64,000 nucleotides of DNA from Larix kaempferi (Eukaryota > Streptophyta > Pinopsida > Pinales > Pinaceae). The stretch covers positions 6,030,501 through 6,094,500 of the forward strand of contig BSBM01000386.1 in assembly GCA_027924585.1 (NCBI GenBank), in the 5' to 3' direction. The notes below the pieces were generated by a model, which did not search any database, had not been told where the DNA came from, and was given only the letters and a program-made list of their open reading frames with translations. The position numbers were made by a program, and so were the translations under genes. Position 1 is the stretch's first letter; each line of letters begins with the position of its first letter. This document shows positions 22,583 through 33,795 of the stretch, in pieces.

Positions 22583-23048
22583 TTTCTCGGAGACCATACG
22601 TCTACGGATCAATTCAGGGACCGAAGTCTGGGGATGATACAATCCCCACTTCTCGGAGACCATACGTCTACGGATCAATTCAGGGACCGCAGTTCGGGGA
22701 TGATTCAATCCCCACTTCTCGGAGACCTCACATCTACGGATCAATTCAGGGACCTAAGTCCGGGGATGATACAATCCCCACTTCTCGGAGACCTCACGTC
22801 TACGGATCAATTTAGGGACCGCAGTCCGGGGATGATACAATCCCCACTTCTCGGAGACCTCACGTCTACGGATCAATTCAGGGACCGCAGTCCGGGGATG
22901 ATACAATCCCCACTTCTCGGAGACCTCACGTCTACGGATCAATTCAGGGACCTAAGTCCGGGGATGATACAATCCCCACTTCTCGGAGACCATACGTCTA
23001 CGGATCAATTCAGGGACCTAAGTCCGGGGATGATACAATCCCCACTTC
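22583..23048 (+). repeat. 66-bp tandem repeat, 7 copies
   Basis: The unit starts TCTCGGAGACCTCACGTCTA and contains GGGGATGATACAATCCCCA. Being 22 codons long, it keeps frames open on both strands (22634-23359 plus; 22754-22942 minus). No protein family is recognisable. GGGGAT...ATCCCC in each unit forms an inverted repeat. Confidence 0.92.
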
Positions 23049-24010
23049 TCGGAGACCTCACGTCTACGGCTCTCTTTAGGACTGAAAGTCCAGGGATGAT
23101 CCAATCCCCTCAACTGTCCACTAAGGACTTCATTCTCGGAGACCTCATGTCTACGGCTCTCTTTAGGACTGAAAGTCCAGGGATGATCCAATCCCCTCAA
23201 CTGTCCACTAAGGACTTCATTCTCGGAGACCTCACGTCTACGGCTCTCTTTAGGACTAAAAGTCCAGGGATGATCCAATCCCCTCAACTGTCCACTAAGG
23301 ACTTCATTCTTGGAGACCTCACGTCTACGGCTCTCTTTAGGACTGAAAGTCCAGGATGATCCAATCCCCTCAACTGTCCGCTAAGGACTTCATTCTCGGA
23401 GACCTCACGTCTACGGCTCTCTTTAGGACTGAAAGTCCAGGGATGATCCAATCCCCTCAACTGTCCACTAAGGACTTCATTCTCGGAGACCTCACGTCTA
23501 CGGCTCTCTTTAGGACTGAAAGTCCAAGGATGATCCAATCCCCTCAACTGTCCACTAAGGACTTCATTCTCGGAGACCTCACGTCTACGGCTCTCTTTAG
23601 GACTAAAAGTCCAGGGATGATCCAATCCCCTCAACTGTCCACTAAGGACTTCATTCTTGGAGACCTCACGTCTACGGCTCTCTTTAGGACTGAAAGTCCA
23701 GGGATGATCCAATCCCCTCAACTGTCCGCTAAGGACTTCATTCTCGGAGACCTCACGTCTACGGCTCTCTTTAGGACTGAAAGTCCAGGGATGATCCAAT
23801 CCCCTCAACTTTCCACTAAGGACTTCATTCTCGGAGACCTCACGTCTACGGCTCTCTTTAGGACTGAAAGTCCAGGGATGATCCAATCCCCTCAACTGTC
23901 CACTAAGGACTTCATTCTCGGAGACCTCACGTCTACGGCTCTCTTTAGGACTGAAAGTCCAGGGATTATTCAATCCCCTCAACTGTCCACTAAGGACTTC
24001 ATTCTCGGAG
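23049..24010 (+). repeat. 87-bp tandem repeat, about 11 copies, derived from the 66-bp unit
   Basis: The unit equals the 66-bp unit with about 21 extra bases (TCAACTGTCCACTAAGGACT region). At 29 codons it again keeps long frames open on both strands (23356-24042 plus; 23284-24060 minus, 258 codons). A single missing G near 23354 splits the plus-strand frame. Copies are nearly identical, so the array is young. It lies in the 3' untranslated region of element D. Confidence 0.93.
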
Positions 24011-24415
24011 ACTATACATCTACGGATCAATTGAGGAACTGAAGTCCAGGGATGATACAATCCCTCTTATTTCTCGGAGACACCTGTCTACGGCTCACTT
24101 TAGAACAAGTGTTCAAGGATGATACAATCCTCACATGTATTCTCATCAATACAAGTACAAGTATCCTCAACCATACAAGTACATTAATCAATACATGTAT
24201 CATCAAAAGTATGTATTCTTACCAATACATCTTATCATCAAAATCATGTATTCTTACTAATACATATAACATCAAAAGCATGTATAAGTAAAACTAAGTA
24301 TTCTAAGTATACGAGTCCTAAATCTAAATATTTCTAAGTATCTAGGTGTAGAGAACAGGTTACCTCATCATCGACCTTGTTGTTCGATGAGACAATCTCA
24401 TCATCAGTGACTATA
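24011..24415 (+). repeat. Decayed repeat tail with TACAAGTA/TACATGTA words
   Basis: Contains a partial copy of the 66/87-bp unit to about 24130, then irregular ATCAATACAAGTA-type words to about 24290, then non-repetitive sequence up to the RNase H stop. Confidence 0.6.
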
Positions 24416-25688
24416 CTACTCCCCCTTTCGAGGAGGGTCCTTTTGAGCTACACCAAGATTGTCTCGAAAGTATTCAAATTTCACTCGAGACAGAGGCTTG
24501 GTTAGTATGTTGGTAACTTCTTCACTTGAGGTAGAGGTTTGGTTAGTACATCGGTAACCTGTTACGAATTCAAACTTTATAGTTCCTTTCTGTGTCATAT
24601 CTTGTTATATCCCTATGATCTTTGACTTATCATGGAACACTGGATTCTATGTCATCTTGATACAACTCTATTTGTCACATAGGATCACAGTTGGTTCTAT
24701 CTCTAAGTCAAACAATCCTGAAGCCAAACTTCTTCACAACTAGCAGAGCAAACAGCCATATATTCTGCTTGTGCTGAGAGCCACACTAGACTGCTTCCAG
24801 CTAAACCACGAGATCATGGCTAATCCCAGACAATAACATCCTCTTGATGTGTTCTTCTTGTTTGATACACTTTCTGCCCAATCAGCATCTGAGTAGCCAT
24901 CTGAAGTCATGATCTCCAAGATAGCACAGATCAAAGTCTATCGTATCCTTTAGGTGCCTCATCACATGCTTTGCAACTATCAGGTGAAAACATCTAGTTT
25001 CCACTAGATACTGACTCAAGGTATTCACAACAAAGCATATATCTAATCTAGTATATGTTAGATACATCAATGACCCAATAATTTGACTGTACAGAGTTAT
25101 ATCCACTAACTCTGATGAGTTATCCCCTAACAGCTTCAAGTTGGAATCCATAAGAGTGGCCATTCCAACACCTCAAGTCATATTTCTCATCATACTTTCC
25201 CTGGTTGAGAAATATTCCTTCTGAGCCTTGCCATACTTCCAGACCTAGGAAGTAAAGCGTCAATTTGAGATCTTTCATTTTCATTTCTGCATTGAATGAT
25301 CTTCTGCATATCTATCTGTGCCATCTCTCGTTAGATGGGTCTACTGATATGAGCCTCAATATCATTCGAACTCTGTGGTGAGTTCCTTCTTGCATCCATG
25401 TCATATGTGTATAGAAATCATATTCAACCTTGTAGCAAAGGTTGAGATCCACATCACCCATGGTGATCATTAAGCTTATCAATTTATTATCGATCCTGGG
25501 ACCTGTGCAGAACCTGATTCACACTTCTTCTTTAATTACACCATACTTGGAGCAAACATCTTGTCGTGATTCTCTTCCCCTTTCTAAGAGAATCTTCTAG
25601 CCATGAGCCTTCTATATTTTGTTTGATTTGTAAATCTTCTTGTTTGAACATCCACCACTTGTACGGTGTCCATCATTCTTCATGACCT
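24416..25688 (-). pseudogene. pol: Element D reverse transcriptase and RNase H, heavily decayed
   Basis: Copia-type pol read from right to left. RT pieces include ARRFS with EENHDKMFAPSMV (~25550-25600), KDLKLTLYFLGLEVWQGSEG (~25230-25290) and the connection YSQIIGSLMYLTYTRLDICF. RNase H follows: GYSDADWAESVSNKKNTSRG (~24840-24895), SWFSWKQSSVALSTS, and the C-terminal LTKPLSRVKFEYFRDNLG (~24440-24500). The C-terminus closely resembles that of element E. Stops and frame changes are frequent and the YVDD box is lost. A ~50-bp local duplication near 24490-24570 repeats the GGTTAGTA...GGTAAC words. Confidence 0.8.
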
Positions 25689-26839
25689 TTCCTACAAATC
25701 AAAATTAAGTACATGATTAGTAATACTTCATAATCATCAAATCATATTGACATGATAACCTATTATGCATACAGATATCATTTACATAGTGATGCAACTA
25801 TTTTGACCAATACTTTGGCACAACACTTTCCCATATCCTGTATGCATACAGTGGCTATCTAGATGCCTTCCATCTCTACCAGAACATACTATCGAGAGTG
25901 TGCACAACTCTCAGCATGTTAGCAAAGAGGTTTCATTCTAGACAAGCAACAATGGAATGTTTGTCCAACTTACCAAACATATGCACATTAGTTGTATACT
26001 GTTCAATGCTCTATGAATGTTTACACTCAGCATTATATATTCTAGGAATACAAATATGCATACAACCTATTACAGGCAATATCATTACTATTTCAAATAG
26101 AAACTCAAATACTTATCTTTTATGTTTGTGTGGCTGCCTCCCGCTTGATCTTCTGTATGTCTTTTGAACTTCTATTCATTCTGTACCACTGTGCATGCTC
26201 AAGAGTCATCCTCATGATCTCATACACAAACATACACTCATTAGTATATTCTAAATGCTATCAAAACATTATAGTACTAAATAATCTTGAAAATGTATAG
26301 TCATGATTATAGTTAATAAACATTAGTATTCAAGATTTCAGGGAAGTCTTCTTTTACTCATGCATATCATTAATCAAGATAAAAGATATAATATGCATAA
26401 TCCCTTGATTACTAACTTTATGAATAAGCATAACCAATCATTCCAAGTATACTTATATAAGGGATCCTAAGGTAAGATTCATGGGAAACATACCTGGATT
26501 AGTGTACCTACTTGGTTATGTACAACATACCTTGTAAGTAGAACAGAGATTATGGATGAGTCTTTGTCTTCATGTTTTCATGGTCATGGAACCTGATTTG
26601 TCTTTTGTGATGTACCTGTATCTTGTTAGCAGACAACATCAACCTCACACAACATCATAATGCATTAGTAAAATCATAAGTGTCAACACCCTAACCAATG
26701 AATATCTTCTATCATGCATTCATAATTTTGTTAAGGTGATACAACAAATCTAAAATCAAGATTGTACTAACCGTAATAACATGAAGACAAACATACCATA
26801 AACTTAATCATGAACAAATCTCAAAACATACCTTGATGA
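25689..26839 (-). other. Element D spacer in place of integrase, with splice-like borders
   Basis: Non-coding on both strands. It lies between gag and RT, where copia elements encode protease and integrase. Parts match the equivalent spacer of element E (for example GCAAAGAGGTTTCATTCTAG at 25922 here and 34003 in E, and a CTAGATGCCTTCCA word in both). On the minus strand it ends in TTTGATTTGTAG-GAAAGGTC, a good acceptor, and contains several CAG/AAG-GTATGT donors near 26490-26535 and 26830. An intron-like role is inferred. Confidence 0.5.
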
Positions 26840-26985
26840 GTCATACCTGTCGAGATCGCTTGTAATCTCCTTATGTAAAACCTTAGCCTCATCTCCCTCT
26901 GAAACAGGAACTCCTTCACTTATGCAGGTGACCAATCCATCTTCTTCTAGGATTAACCCTATCCACTTGATTTGCAAGAACTAGA
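26840..26985 (-). pseudogene. gag: Element D gag fragment
   Basis: About 50 codons on the minus strand, WIGLILEEDGLVTCISEGVP followed by GDEAKVLHKEI, match the start of the element E gag (RIGLILEENELDSYIKEDIP, DEEAKVLHKKN). The rest of gag, including zinc knuckle and protease, is missing. The piece ends in an AAG-GTATGT donor-like junction. Confidence 0.7.
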
Positions 26986-28145
26986 CCTGGAGCTGGATAT
27001 AGGTTTGTCAGAGAAACCCCAAAAATTCAAACTTTGAATTTCAAACTTCCGAAAGCATAGAAATATGCGCCTTTATGAGCTGATCAAACTGATATATTCA
27101 GAATTTGAAAACTGCAAAGTTTCACTCCTCAATTTTGCCTTTGAAACTTCCGGATTCACTGGACGTGACCCTGAACTGGGGTTTGATGAATCCCACTCTT
27201 CTGCCCAATCAAAAAATCTGATCTTGGTCTCTAAATTTCTATTTTGATGAGTAGCATTCAGACGTGGTCTCCGTTTACAAAAATTCCAACTTTCTTCAAA
27301 GCCCTAAATTCCGGAAGCCATGAATGAAGGTACTAAAAAATAATTCTGTTTTGAAAGAAATATGTACCTGATTGTTTCTGGTGTAACTCCAAACTTTTCA
27401 ATCCACAAGGTCTAAAAACGTTTTTTGAGATAGCCTGACCTGTTATCTTTCCATCCTGACAGGTCTGACCCCAATTGGATTCTCTGAGAGAGAGTTATGT
27501 CAAATGTCGCAACGTGACCTGTTTTGGGATAAAACAGACGAGCGAACTTGTACGGCGTGCCACATGTCACTGTTTGAACTTCGGCCTCTGAAAAACTTTC
27601 CTGAGGTATATCGGCCTGTTATCTTTCCATCCTGACAGGTCTGACCTCAATTGGACTCTCTGAAAGATATTTATGCCAAGTGTCGCAACATGACCTGTTT
27701 ATGGGATAATACAGGAGAGCGAACTTGTACGGAGTGCCACGTGTCACTGGTTCAACTTAGGCCTCTGAAACAGTTTTCTGAGATATTACAGACTATGTAC
27801 TACCTGTCACTTTTTACGAAATTTCATTTGGAGCTTCCTATCCCAATATATGACCTTTTTCCCAAGGTCACCTGATTTTGACTCAGATCTGGAAGAGGCA
27901 GAAGCCCTATATTGTACACATCATAAATCACAAAGTAAAACGAATTAGAGGTTGTCCTTTGGACACAAGGTACCGGGAGATTTAATATTTGTCCTGTAAC
28001 AATTTTAGAATTGAAAACTTCACCAAAACGGATTTATAGCGAAAGTGCTACAATGACTGGTTTTTGCTATGTAAAACCCTAACCTTCAAATTGTCGTAAG
28101 TAAAGCAAGTGTCTTTAGTGCCATACCTTGTCTTCCTTCAGGTTA
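26986..28145 (-). other. Element D leader with a 176-bp tandem duplication
   Basis: Untranslated region between the primer site and gag. Two ~176-bp copies lie at 27439-27614 and 27615-27790, sharing CCTGTTATCTTTCCATCCTG, GCGAACTTGTACGG and CGGCCTCTGAAA-like words with about 10-15% differences. No open frame of interest. Confidence 0.75.
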
Positions 28146-28157
28146 TCTATGATACCA
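28146..28157 (-). other. Primer-binding site of element D, Met-tRNA type (degenerate)
   Basis: The minus strand TGGTATCATAGA follows directly on the LTR end AACA. It differs from the canonical TGGTATCAGAGC at two positions. Confidence 0.75.
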
Positions 28158-28709
28158 TGTTAAAATTCAATATACTAAGACATAAAATAGCAGCATTACA
28201 TTACATTTCACAATAATAGCATATACAGGATCACTGAAGAAACAACAAGCACAACATAAACACAAGAGACAGAGATTTATCCTGGGAAACCCTCATGGGG
28301 TAGAAAACCAAGCAAAGCTTCCTCAATATAGATGACCAGAAATATACAAAGATGAAACCCTGAGACATGATATCCTCCTCCACAATAGCATACCTCTCCT
28401 CCACAAGTGCGTTATCCTTAAGTGTGTGAGTGAGTCAAATGAGGAACACACCTCCTCTATTTATACACTACTTTGATATGTATTTTACACAAGTACATGT
28501 AGGCTCGTATTTAACCATTAGGTTAAATACCCCATTATAACTGACTGGGCCGACCCCCACATGGTGGGTCTAATAACCCTAGTTACCACACCCAACTCGG
28601 AGGAATAAACATCTCCGGATTTATAGTATAATCACATCGGAGGTATGGAACATCTCCGGAATAAATAATATACAAATATAATATTCTTTGAAGTTACAAT
28701 ATTTCAACA
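28158..28709 (-). mobile_element. Element D, 5' LTR (right copy)
   Basis: The same length (552 bp) and ends as 21066-21617, with about 3% difference over the part I compared. It is followed directly by the AATCA target duplication and the resumed RNase H of element B. Confidence 0.92.
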
Positions 28710-28714
28710 AATCA

Positions 28715-29145
28715 TCCCATTGCATTTTCGAGAAGAAAGCTATCATCTGCTGAGAAGAACTATACCACTACTGAAAGAGAACAACTTGCAATGGTATATG
28801 CACTAGAGAATTTTAGGCACTATTTGCTCGGTGCGCACTTCTCAATGTTTACTGACCATTCTGCATTAAAATACCTAGTCAATAAGCCAGTGTTAGGGGG
28901 GTGGATATGCAGATGGCTGTTACTCTTCCAAGAGTATGATTTTGAAATAGTGGTTAAGCTAGGTAGGCTAAACTTAGGACCTGACCATCTATCCAGGATT
29001 GAGTCAGGAGAAGAACCTACAAATCTTGAAGACAATCTACCTGACGCGCAATTATTCGCTATACAGGTCGCCGATGAGTATTATCAGGACATTATCGACT
29101 TTTTAACTACAGGGTTTGCACCTGAAGAGTTCACTACATAGTAGA
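28715..29145 (+). pseudogene. pol: Element B RNase H, second part
   Basis: Continues the gene split by element D. It reads SRRKLSSAEKNYTTTEREQL and then a 116-codon open frame with MVYALENFRHYLLGAHFSMF and TDHSALKYLVNKPVLGG, the C-terminal half of gypsy RNase H. WLLLFQEYDFEIVVK and the conserved GPDHLSRIESGEEPTNLEDN follow, then stops at 29139-29144. In the unbroken gene this would degrade the RNA strand of RNA-DNA hybrids. Confidence 0.88.
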
Positions 29146-30326
29146 GAAAGTAGTTGGTAGTGCGAGCCGCAGAATTCACTATTATCACAGTTCAGCTATA
29201 CAAATTAGGACCTGAGGAAGTCATACGAAGGTGCGTATTGGAGCATGAGAAGCCATATATATTAGCCAATGTGCATTTAGAAGCAGCAGGAGGCCACGAC
29301 GCAGGAAGGGCTTCTACGTAGAAGGTATTGCATGCAGGACTATGGTGGCCAACAATCCATAAGGATTCAAAGGAACATTGCCAGAGCTGCGATGTCTATC
29401 GTTGAACCCTCAACTGACCTTGTAGAGATGAAATGTCGTTGAACCCTCTGCTAACCTTGTAGGCATTCGAAAAATGGGTAATTGATTTCGTGGGACCAAT
29501 TAACCCATCGGGAAAGAGAACTGGTGCAAGGTACATTATTACTGCAGTAGACTACCTCACTAGATGGGCAGAAGCAAAACCAATAAAAGACTGTAGTGCA
29601 ACCACAGTTGCCGAGTTTATCTTCAAGAACATCCTTACACGATTTGGATGCCCAAAAATTTTGATGAGTGATCAAGGTACTCATTTTCTGAACATAACTA
29701 TTGAATTTTTGACCTAAGAGTTTTACATCCATCATGAGCGCAGTACGCCTTATCATCCGCAAGCGAATGGAACTGTTGAAGCATTCAATAAAGTGCTCGA
29801 GAATGCGCTAGCCAAGATATGCAATGTAAACCGCGATGATTGGGACCTCCACATTCGATCTGTATTATGGGCATACAGAACAACATGCAAGAAATTAACT
29901 GGACATACACCTTCAGATTGGCTTATGGGCAGGAAGCAATAATGCCAATGGAGTATATTATTCCCAGTTGATGCCAAATCGCGAAGCACTAAAAGAGAGG
30001 TTGTTACAATTGGTTGGTCTGGAAGAGGATTGCTTCATCGCAGGATTCCACCAACAAGTACAGAAAGAGGGTGAAAAAGCATGGCACGATCACCACATCA
30101 AGAGCAAGTATTTCCAGGTAGGTGATCTAGTACTCCTATATGATAGTAAATTCATGAAGTTTCCTGGAAAGTTCAAAATGCATTCGCTTGGGCCATATAC
30201 TGTAATACATGTTACTAATAGTGGTGTAGTCTAGTTAGATACTTTAGCCGATGATACACTACCCAATTTGATAAATGGAAGCAAACTAAAGCTTTACCGC
30301 GATAGTCCTGCTTCACAGCATCATGT
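29146..30326 (+). pseudogene. pol: Element B integrase
   Basis: Contains the HHCC zinc-binding part (AAGGHDAGRAST...HAGLWWPTIHKDSKEHCQSCD, 29285-29400). The catalytic core has [12 protein letters not shown] (first Asp), [10 protein letters not shown] (second Asp) and [14 protein letters not shown] (Glu), so the D,D-35-E triad is present. The C-terminal part (WHDHHIKSKYFQVGDLVLLY, FPGKFKMHSLGPYTVIHV) lies in another frame (29968-30234). There are at least six stops plus frameshifts. The end (NGSKLKLYRDSPASQHH) is cut by element E, whose CATGT duplication starts at 30322. No chromodomain is seen, in line with the Tat group. Confidence 0.88.
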
Positions 30327-30929
30327 TGTTAAATTTTGAGCATTAATTCACAATACTCTAGGATCTTTACTGAGAGAATAACATATATAGTATATCAATG
30401 CATGACAATCACAATAAGCATGACAAGCATCATAAGAATCAAAAGCATGAGAGACAAGAGACACAAAGTTTTCGTGGGGAAAACCCTAAGGTGAAAAACC
30501 CCACAACTTCCTCAGAGATAGAGAGAGCAATGGCTCAACCAAAGTACAACCAAAATACACTGAGATAGTCTCCGAGTAGCAAATGATCCTCCTCCTCACT
30601 AGTGCGCCACTTTCTAAGTGAGAGTGAGTTACTTTTCCGAATGAATAAAATAGAGATCTCCTATCTCTATTTATACTAACCTTTTTTCCTAGTGACCTTA
30701 TGGGGCCGACTTGTCTAGCTAGGTACATCCACATTATAATATATATAATTCAGGGCCGACCCCACATGGTGGTCTAATAACCCATCGGCAAGTACACACA
30801 CTTGCGACACTTGTCAATCCACATGACGACACTTCCTTATAGAGGAATGACACATCTCTTATAAGGGTATAATAAATATATATAAAATACACAGATGAAA
30901 TACATTCTGAAGTTACATATATATCAACA
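30327..30929 (-). mobile_element. Element E, 3' LTR (left copy)
   Basis: Starts TGTTAAATTTTGAGC and ends ATATATCAACA on the plus strand. Next comes CTCCCTCTTAACTAGG, the reverse complement of the polypurine tract. Colinear with the right copy. Confidence 0.92.
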
Positions 30930-30944
30930 CTCCCTCTTAACTAG

Positions 30945-32311
30945 GAAGGTATTTCTCGACACAGTTCTGCTAGACAAGTCTTCTTCTCGGGATCATCGTC
31001 ATCGATGCATCATCATCATCATCGTCACTGCTGCTGCTATCTCAACCAATCTCTAACTCTACTCGTCATAGGAAGTTCTACAGAGCCATTCATTTTTCAT
31101 ACTGGATGTAGGCCCACCTCCTACAGGTCTTCATCATCACTGGCCATACTTTGGAATTCTCAGGACTTATTACATTCGTCACAAAACCTGGCTACAGCAT
31201 CCCAGGTTATTACAAGCGCACAGCTCTACCTGTAGGATCTCCCAAGAGCACATTACATGTGACCCATCACAAAACCTAGCTGAAGCATCCCAGGCTATTA
31301 CGGGCACACAGCTCTACCTGTCGGATCTCCCAGGAGCACATTACATGTGATCTCACCACAAAACCTGGCTGAAGCATCTAAGGCCTTTTCCATCCTATCC
31401 AGATCTCCCAGGAGCAAATTACATGTGGTCATGGCAAAACCTGGCTGAAGCATCTGAGGCCTTTTTCATCCTATCCAGATCTCCCAGGAGCAAATTACAT
31501 GCCATAGGACAAAACCTCGCAAGAGCATCTGCCAGATATCACAGGGCACAAATTACATGCCATAGGCAAAACCTAGAAAGACTATCTGCAGAACTCCCAG
31601 GGTACAAATTATATGTCCTCCCAAGCAAAACCTCGAAAGAGCATTTTCCAGATGTCCCAGGGTACGAATTACATGCCATAGGAAAAACCTCGAAAGACCA
31701 TCTGCAAATCTCCTGGGGCACAAATTACATGCTTATCTGTACAACCTGTTCCATGGCAATAGAGTATCATCTGATACTCATCATACATCATCCTGATGTA
31801 CACATGATCACCCTGATCGTCATCACTGTAACATCCTGCTGCATGTCATCTGGAGAAGCTCGTCATCCATGATCATCCTGATCATACAATGCATCCATCT
31901 GATGCACACCAAGTATCTACCTGATACATATCATCATACATAGTGTATCCACCTGATACATAGATACATGATCCACATAATGTATCCATCAACATACATG
32001 ATCTACCTGATCATACCTGATACATATCAATATACATGATCTACTTGATCATACAATGTATCCACCTGATACATATACAGATACATGGTCCAAGCATCCA
32101 ACATGATGTGTACATACATATAAATGATCCAACTGATCATATCCAGCATCCAACATGATGCGTACATACATATACAAAAATGATCCAACTGATCATATCC
32201 AAGCAGAAACCAGAACATCATCCTGATGCTCGTCATCTAGCACTTACATCCACAGCCATGTGAAGGATCCTCCTTCCAACATGCTTGGAATGGCTTTAGC
32301 AAATGTGTCCA
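30945..32311 (+). repeat. Degenerate tandem repeats in the 3' region of element E
   Basis: From about 31190 to 31740 a ~60-110 bp unit recurs about eight times, built on CAAAACCTGGCTGAAGCATC, AGATCTCCCAGGAGCA and AATTACATG. From about 31900 to 32200 a second set uses TGATACATATCA, ACATGATCTACCTGATCATA and AACATGATGTGTACATACAT words. The position, between the RNase H stop and the polypurine tract, is that of the arrays in element D, but the sequences differ. Open frames here (31423-31872) are array by-products. Confidence 0.75.
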
Positions 32312-33532
32312 TCACTTCTTCCTCGAAGTGTCATCAATCTGAAGAACACCAAGCCTTTTCCTGAAGTACTTGAATTTCACCCTGGCTAGTGGCTTCATCA
32401 ACACATCTGCAATCTGCTCGTCCGTCGCAACATACAGGAGCTTCACAGCTCCTCTCTGCACCATATCCCTGTTATAGTGATATTTGATCTCTATGTGTTT
32501 TGACCTATCATGAAACACCGGATTCTCGAATAGCTTCACACAACTCTGGTTATCACAGAAGATACCAGTAGCATTCAATGGGAGATCAAATAACTCAGAT
32601 AGTAGCTTTCGTAGCCATACTGCCTCACAACTAGCTGAACAGGCTGCAACATACTCTGCCTCAGCTGTACTCAGTGCTACGCAAGACTTCCTCCTACTAA
32701 ACCAAGAGATCACACCTGATCCCATATTGAAGCAGCACCTAGATGTGCTCTTCCTATCTGCAGCACTGCCAGCCCAATCTGAATCGACATAACCCTGCAG
32801 GTTAAACTTTTGATTCACTTCATACTTGAGCCCAAAATCCACTGTACCCTTCAGGTACCTCAGAACATGCTTTACAGCAACCAGGTGAACACTCCTCGGA
32901 TCCGTCAGGAACTGGCTCAATGTGTTCACAGCAAAGCAAATATCTGGTCTCATGTTCGTCAGGTACATAAAGGACCCAATCGTCTGACGATATATAGAGA
33001 CATCAACCGGCTCAGATGAAGCATCGCATAGAAGCTTTAGATTCAATGCCATAAGTGTGGCCATGGCCTTGCAATCCATCATCCTGAATCTCTTCAGGAT
33101 ATCTACTGTGTACTTCCCTTGACCAAGCAAGATCCCACCTACACTCTGCCACACCTCCATACCTAGGAAATAGTGCATCATTCCCAAATCTTTCATATCG
33201 AATTCAGCAGCAAGCTTCCTCTTAGTATCTGCAATCAGTCTGTCATCTCCTGTTACAAATAAGTCATCCACATACAGGAGTAGAATCACAGGATTCCCTT
33301 CCTCAACCTTGTAGTAAAGGTTGGAATCCACTTTACTCTTGGTAAAGCCCAAACTAGATAGGAAACTGTCCATCCTACCATACCAAGTTCTAGGAGCTTG
33401 TTTCAAGCCATACAAAGCTTTCTTCAATCTGCACACATATGACTCCCTGTCATGTATTTCGAAACTGAGTGGCTGCTCCACATATACTTCCTCTTCAACT
33501 ACACCATTCAAGAAAGTAGTCTTGAAATCCAT
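32312..33532 (-). CDS. pol: Element E reverse transcriptase-RNase H, 406 codons open
   Basis: Copia-type RT from MDFKTTFLNGVVEEEVYVEQ through CRLKKALYGLKQAPRTWYGR, the catalytic VILLLYVDDLFVTGDD, DMKDLGMMHYFLGMEVWQ, and the connection YRQTIGSFMYLTNMRPDICF. RNase H follows (GYVDSDWAGSAADRKSTSR, SCVALSTAEAEYVAACSASC, HDRSKHIEIKYHYNRDMVQR) and it ends LARVKFKYFRKRLGVLQID. All catalytic boxes are intact. Upstream in the same frame lies KIHQ, so the Met at 33532 is not the natural start. The RT N-terminus at 33540-33700 is broken, with about 45 codons deleted after GSIEKYK, so the enzyme is probably incomplete. Confidence 0.92.
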   Translation of the reverse strand: MDFKTTFLNGVVEEEVYVEQPLSFEIHDRESYVCRLKKALYGLKQAPRTWYGRMDSFLSSLGFTKSKVDSNLYYKVEEGNPVILLLYVDDLFVTGDDRLIADTKRKLAAEFDMKDLGMMHYFLGMEVWQSVGGILLGQGKYTVDILKRFRMMDCKAMATLMALNLKLLCDASSEPVDVSIYRQTIGSFMYLTNMRPDICFAVNTLSQFLTDPRSVHLVAVKHVLRYLKGTVDFGLKYEVNQKFNLQGYVDSDWAGSAADRKSTSRCCFNMGSGVISWFSRRKSCVALSTAEAEYVAACSASCEAVWLRKLLSELFDLPLNATGIFCDNQSCVKLFENPVFHDRSKHIEIKYHYNRDMVQRGAVKLLYVATDEQIADVLMKPLARVKFKYFRKRLGVLQIDDTSRKK

Positions 33533-33795
33533 CTGGTGTATCTTTTATTTCATCACTTTTATATTTCTCTATGCTGCCATCTGCAGCATGCTTGATCTGA
33601 TAGATCCATATGGAAGTCATAACAAAACTTCCCTTCAGGTCTTGGGACTACATCCCAAACATCATTCTTCATGATCGACGGATCATGGCATTCTTCTCGT
33701 ATCCTGGGAAGTTCAATATATTCAATAGATAATTTTGTTGCTTGAACAAATGTTGTAGTCCTTCTTTTGTAGGTGAAGGTATACTATCTTTCCTA
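33533..33795 (-). pseudogene. pol: Element E broken N-terminal part of reverse transcriptase
   Basis: On the minus strand I read SIMKNDVWDVVPRPEGK and, after a frame change, IKHAADGSIEKYK, the standard copia RT start. The conserved segment that should follow (the FAPVAR region) is missing and the sequence jumps to KIHQMDFKTT. The piece begins just after the minus-strand TTGTTTTGTAG-GAAAG acceptor-like junction at about 33795. Confidence 0.7.

Larger units (their letters stand above)
21066..28709 (-). mobile_element. Element D: integrase-less Ty1/copia element
   Basis: Two 552-bp LTRs (21066-21617 and 28158-28709) and a perfect AATCA target duplication (21061-21065 and 28710-28714). It splits the RNase H of element B, so it inserted later. 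The minus orientation follows from the Met-type primer site beside the right LTR and the polypurine tract beside the left. In element order it has a leader with a tandem duplication, a ~50-codon gag piece, a long non-coding spacer, a decayed RT-RNase H, then 2.4 kb of tandem repeats before the 3' LTR. No integrase is seen. In the first ~255 bp the LTRs differ at about 7 sites, the lowest value in this window. Confidence 0.92.

Noticed and set aside
23284-24060. 258-codon minus-strand and 228-241-codon plus-strand open frames
   Set aside because: Both come from tandem units whose length is a multiple of three. No domain, no start context and no family.
29398-29465. Apparent tandem duplication (CGTTGAACCCTC twice) in the integrase of element B
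   Set aside because: The protein reading continues normally through both words (RDEMSLNPLLTL, AFEKW), so it is chance similarity in coding sequence.
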